DNA of 64,000 nt from the NCBI GenBank assembly GCA_004026145.2, contig CP034979.1:10694246-10758245 (forward strand), in the 5' to 3' direction. The position numbers and the translations under genes were made by a program. Each line of letters begins with the position of its first letter. The first letter of the stretch is position 1. The notes below the pieces were generated by a model. The model ran no database searches. It had not been told where the DNA came from and was given only the letters and a program-made list of their open reading frames with translations. Positions 60,301-64,000 of the stretch are shown one piece after another. The stretch comes from Takifugu bimaculatus. Lineage: Eukaryota > Chordata > Actinopteri > Tetraodontiformes > Tetraodontidae.

Positions 60301-63300
60301 ATACCCGATCTGCTTCTTTGGCCAAACCATGGAAATCACCAGCAGCCCTGGCAAAGGTAGTTTGACAGGACTGTATGTACTGGAGGCAGGATCTGGCACA
60401 GGAAAATTGGTGGAAAAAAGTAAACCACCTTCATCTGAGCCCAGCAACGACAGTACGTATATTGTCCATAAGATCTGCTGCCGAACCATCACAGAGAAAG
60501 CAGCTGTTCCTCTGGAGCAGGAGCTGCCTGACACAGCATGTGGACTGTTGTTTCACAGCTGCGACCACCAAGCAATACCTGGAGTCATATGCAGTCATTC
60601 CTTGCAGGTGCAAAAGTGCTTTGGTGGGTCACTCAGCCAGATCTTGAGAAGCTAAACAGAAGCAGCCAACCCGGGCCAACCCAAGGTTTAGCCAAACAGT
60701 GCCAAGTAAACCTGATGCCCCACTCGGGACTTTTTTGGGCCCGATCCAAGTACCTATCTTGAAGCAGAGACTCTGTTAGGCCCCTGAAAAGGTTCCTGTA
60801 AATGTCTCATTGGGAAAGATTCCTGCAGTTGAGACACACCTAATGTCCCCACAAAAGACGTGCATGTGTGCATGCATGTGTTTGTGTTTATATGCTTCTG
60901 TGCCTGCGTGCGTATGCCCACATGTGCACATATGGAAGGAGGTCTGGTCTGTTTAAAACGCTGACACTATTTATCTTGTTGAGTGTTGCCTGGCTGCCTC
61001 CTCTTCTTTCTACTTCAAACACAGAAGTGTCATGCTGTTTGTTGAACAGCATATGTACTGGTCGTCTCTGACAGTGGTTTTAAGTTAGTGAACAGCCATA
61101 AAAACAGTGAAAGGGTCAAAACAAATGTGTCGTCTGTACTTTGAGTGAATATGATTGGCCTGATTTATTTAGTCACATGTACTACATAATTAAATATTAG
61201 CTCACTTTGGTAACTGCAATTATCTGTTTTAGCTTCATGCAATCAGTCACGAGGCAAGTTAGGAGTGCTCAGATCATGATGATGAGTTTACATCATTAGC
61301 TCATGTTATTGTATCCCCTCCATCCTTCTTTGTCAGGAGCGATATCAACAGCCCCCCACACACCTGTTATATTCAGTAGTAACAATTACAACAGTTTTGT
61401 TTGACACCAGTTTAAATGAATAGTTAAATCAAGCCATAGTTAGCACTTGAATTTGCCCTTTATTGAGACTAATGTCTCAAAAAATAAGCAAAAGAAGACA
61501 GTTGATTTATTTCAACCAAAGTAGGTTTGACTTCACTACTGTATGTGTTCTTATACCATAACCCCCTTTCAGCGGCAGCTACTGACAAAAATTTGGTTTA
61601 AATTGCTTCTCCATGCTTATTACAATTTATGGAATTGTGTGAAGTTGTAGTATCTGTGCTGTAGCACTTAATAACTGTAATAAGTAATAGGTTTTCTTGT
61701 TTTGTTGGTGAAATAATCAAACATAAAGAAATTTGCCATTATTGGGGAAATTTTTATAGTGACATTTCCCTCATTTCACTTGTTGATAAAATTAATGTAC
61801 TTATTTAAAACTATATTCTACGTACCTACTAAGAGCTATGACAAGACCAAAGATAGTGTGTAAATATGTACGTGGCTGAACAACTGCATGGCCCCAACAG
61901 TCAGCACAAAAACTAGCTCCTTTTCTGATGCCCATTCCTGCTGTTCAGCTTTCAGGTCAAGGGATTATCAAAGTCCTGCAGGAAAATGAGGAAGATGGAG
62001 AGTCTTGGTGTAGAGCAACATCAGCTTGTGAAGTTGATGCTTCAAAAACTCCATCAACTACCATAGCCAATCATGAAGCGAGCTGACCGGGGAGCCAGGA
62101 AGTAGGCGTAAATAAAAATAAGTGTGTTCATGCTGTCTTCGGATTTTCTCCAAAGTTTTCTTTTTCTTTAGTTTGGGATTTTTTCTGTTACAAATACTCC
62201 CAAGCCATTATCATTCCCTCTTCACTTGAGATTTCTGTCCTGGAGGATGAGATTCTGGATTGGTGGTGAAACAGAATTATGGTATGTGTTAGAAGCCCCT
62301 TATGCATGTACTCTGCTCCACTGAGACAGCAGCATGTTTCTGGAAGACGCTGGGTCAAGGGTGAGGAGTTAGTGCATCTCCGGCCTCCTGGAGCTGGTCG
62401 GAAGCTCTTCACCGCTTGATTCTTGTGTCTGTCACACAGAGAAATTTATGCTCTGAAGAGCTCAAAGTTCACACACCACAATAGCCTGAATGAATACAAC
62501 GCATGATGATATGTGACACAGCTTCTAAACGCTCCAAAGTTCCTCAGTGGGGAGTCTGAAAGTTGCAAAAAGAAGCTATTTTCTAGTTCTTGTCATATAA
62601 GAACATTCATTCTATGAATAACACAAAAACCGTGATAGCTTGTCCAGTGGTTTTAGGCCTTGTAATATAATCCCACTAAAAGGTCCTGGAAGAAATGTCA
62701 GCCTGGAATAAATTTTAAAACAAAGATTTGGGGTTTCTGGTTCACCTGAAAGTTTCCTGAAGTGGATATATTATGCAACCAAAATAATTAATCAAACAAA
62801 ATACTGTTTTCTTTGATAGATGAACAGATTTAGGTTATTTTTAGCACCCTATAGGCTGTGACCTCAGGTATAAAATTGTCACGTGACAAATATCAATAAC
62901 AAGTGTGTTTTCAGGGAGTCTTCCTGTGTTGCATGAACAACAGCACATGGAGTCAACACTTTCTTTTGATGATACAGTCCTCTGTCCACAGCTCTAGAGT
63001 AACCCACTGGCTGTTATGTCTGACAAAGGTCTGCTTCACTGGTTTGTCCTCTGAGGACCTCTGTGGCCTCTGATCCAGGCTGTTTTAGGTCACAACAGTC
63101 CATTAGGACAATTAGTGCTGACCTTTGACATTAAAAAAAAAAGAACATTAGAAGAGAAGGCAAAATATTGTCCTTCAATCTAAGACACACATGAATTATT
63201 CACTGGTTTGCTTCAGTGATGATGAACCTGAAAGGTTCTGATGTACTTACACACAAAAGATTTGGATATGATACGTGCATCACTTTGTAAAATGCTGAAC

Positions 63301-63495
63301 TTGTAACACATGCTGCTCATTCAGCATTTTGCTGATGCCGTATCCAGCGATGAAGTGTTCAGCTGAAAATATCGGTCAGAAACCTTCACCACATGAGACA
63401 ATGGAAAAAACAACAGGGACCGCTGCACTTGAGTTTGTCAGTATGATTGCAACTTAATGAAGTGCCAGTGAACTCAGACAGATCAGTAAAAATGG
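60301..63495. other. Intergenic stretch, partly retroelement-derived
   Basis: 60301-60780 may be the region before reverse transcriptase (protease or linker) of the Gypsy remnant, but stops prevent a firm call. 60780-63495 has no gene, and I recognise no repeat family in it. Confidence 0.35.
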
Positions 63496-63499
63496 TCAA

Positions 63500-64000
63500 A
63501 GGAGGAGAGGAGAGGAGAGGAGAGGAGAGAAGGGGAGGAGAGGAGAGGAGGTGAGAAGAGAGGAGGGGAGAAGAGGAGAGGAGATGAGAGGAGGGGATGG
63601 GAGGGGAGAAGGGAGAAGAGGAGAGGAGAGGGGGAGAGGAGAGGAGGAGAGAGGAGAGGAGGGGACGGGAGGGGAGGGGAGGGAGAGGAGAGGAGAAGAA
63701 GAGAGGAGAGGAGGGGAGGGAGGGGAGGGAGAGGAGAAGGGAGAAGAGGAGGGGAGGGAGAGGAGAGGAGGGGAGAAGGGAGAAGAGGAGGGGAGGGAGA
63801 GGAGGGGAGAGGAGAGGAGGGGAGGGAGAGGAGAAGGGAGAAGAGGAGGGGAGGGAGAGGAGAGGAGGGGAGAAGGGAGGAGAGGAGGGGGGAGAGGAGA
63901 GGAGGAGAGAGGAGAGGAGGGGACGGGAGGGGGAGGGAGGGAGAGGAGAAGACAGAAGAGGAGAGGAGAGGAGGGGATGGGAGGGGAGGGAGAGGAGAAG
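63500..64000. repeat. Purine-only GGAGA-type repeat running off the right edge
   Basis: About 500 bases of GGAGA, GGGGA and AGAAG units, almost pure purine on the plus strand. Imperfect higher-order units of about 60-100 bases recur (for example GGAGAAGGGAGAAGAGGAGG at several positions). It probably grew from the same L2 3'UTR seed as the arrays at 49035-49446, but no L2 sequence is visible beside it. Confidence 0.92.

Overview
The window is teleost fish nuclear DNA. The evidence is intron-rich genes with vertebrate splice signals, very frequent (CA)n and (TG)n microsatellites, fish-type non-LTR retrotransposons with short repeat tails, tRNA-derived SINE copies, and three vertebrate genes. 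Conservation statements below rest on family knowledge and reading by eye; no alignment was run.

Three genes anchor the window. At the far left, on the minus strand, are the first two coding exons of an fgf8 gene (209-178 and 74-38), which runs off the left edge. A complete 12-exon class II facilitative hexose transporter (SLC2A9/11/15-like, 523 residues predicted) runs on the minus strand from its ATG at 23667 to its stop at 15710. A complete two-exon ladybird homeobox gene, lbx1 (286 residues), lies on the plus strand at 40755-42113.

From memory, vertebrate LBX1 and FGF8 are linked with BTRC, POLL, DPCD and FBXW4 between them. I see none of those four here, and only about 40.5 kb separates the two developmental genes. 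The layout fits a teleost genome-duplication paralogon that lost its bystander genes. The absence of fbxw4 favours the 'b' copies (fgf8b/lbx1b) but does not prove it. Much of the non-repetitive DNA between and beside the genes looks like candidate conserved non-coding elements, strongest at 1100-1640, 13555-13800, 31405-32000, 44150-44490 and 57940-58460.

Right of lbx1 the sequence is mostly repeats. From 48832 to 54800, minus-strand pieces of an L2/Maui-like LINE carry a reverse transcriptase, a damaged endonuclease and an SGNH-hydrolase domain. The two L2 pieces flank about 1.6 kb that holds a plus-strand LINE 3' end and an apparently intact two-exon coiled-coil gene (53469-52598, minus) of unknown identity. 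A decayed Ty3/Gypsy pol lies at 58970-60300. The window ends in about 500 bases of purine-only GGAGA-type repeat.

No tRNA or rRNA gene, CRISPR array or prokaryotic feature was seen. The most interesting points are the collapsed fgf8-lbx1 block, the two consecutive non-GT splice donors in the transporter, and the gene nested between the L2 pieces.
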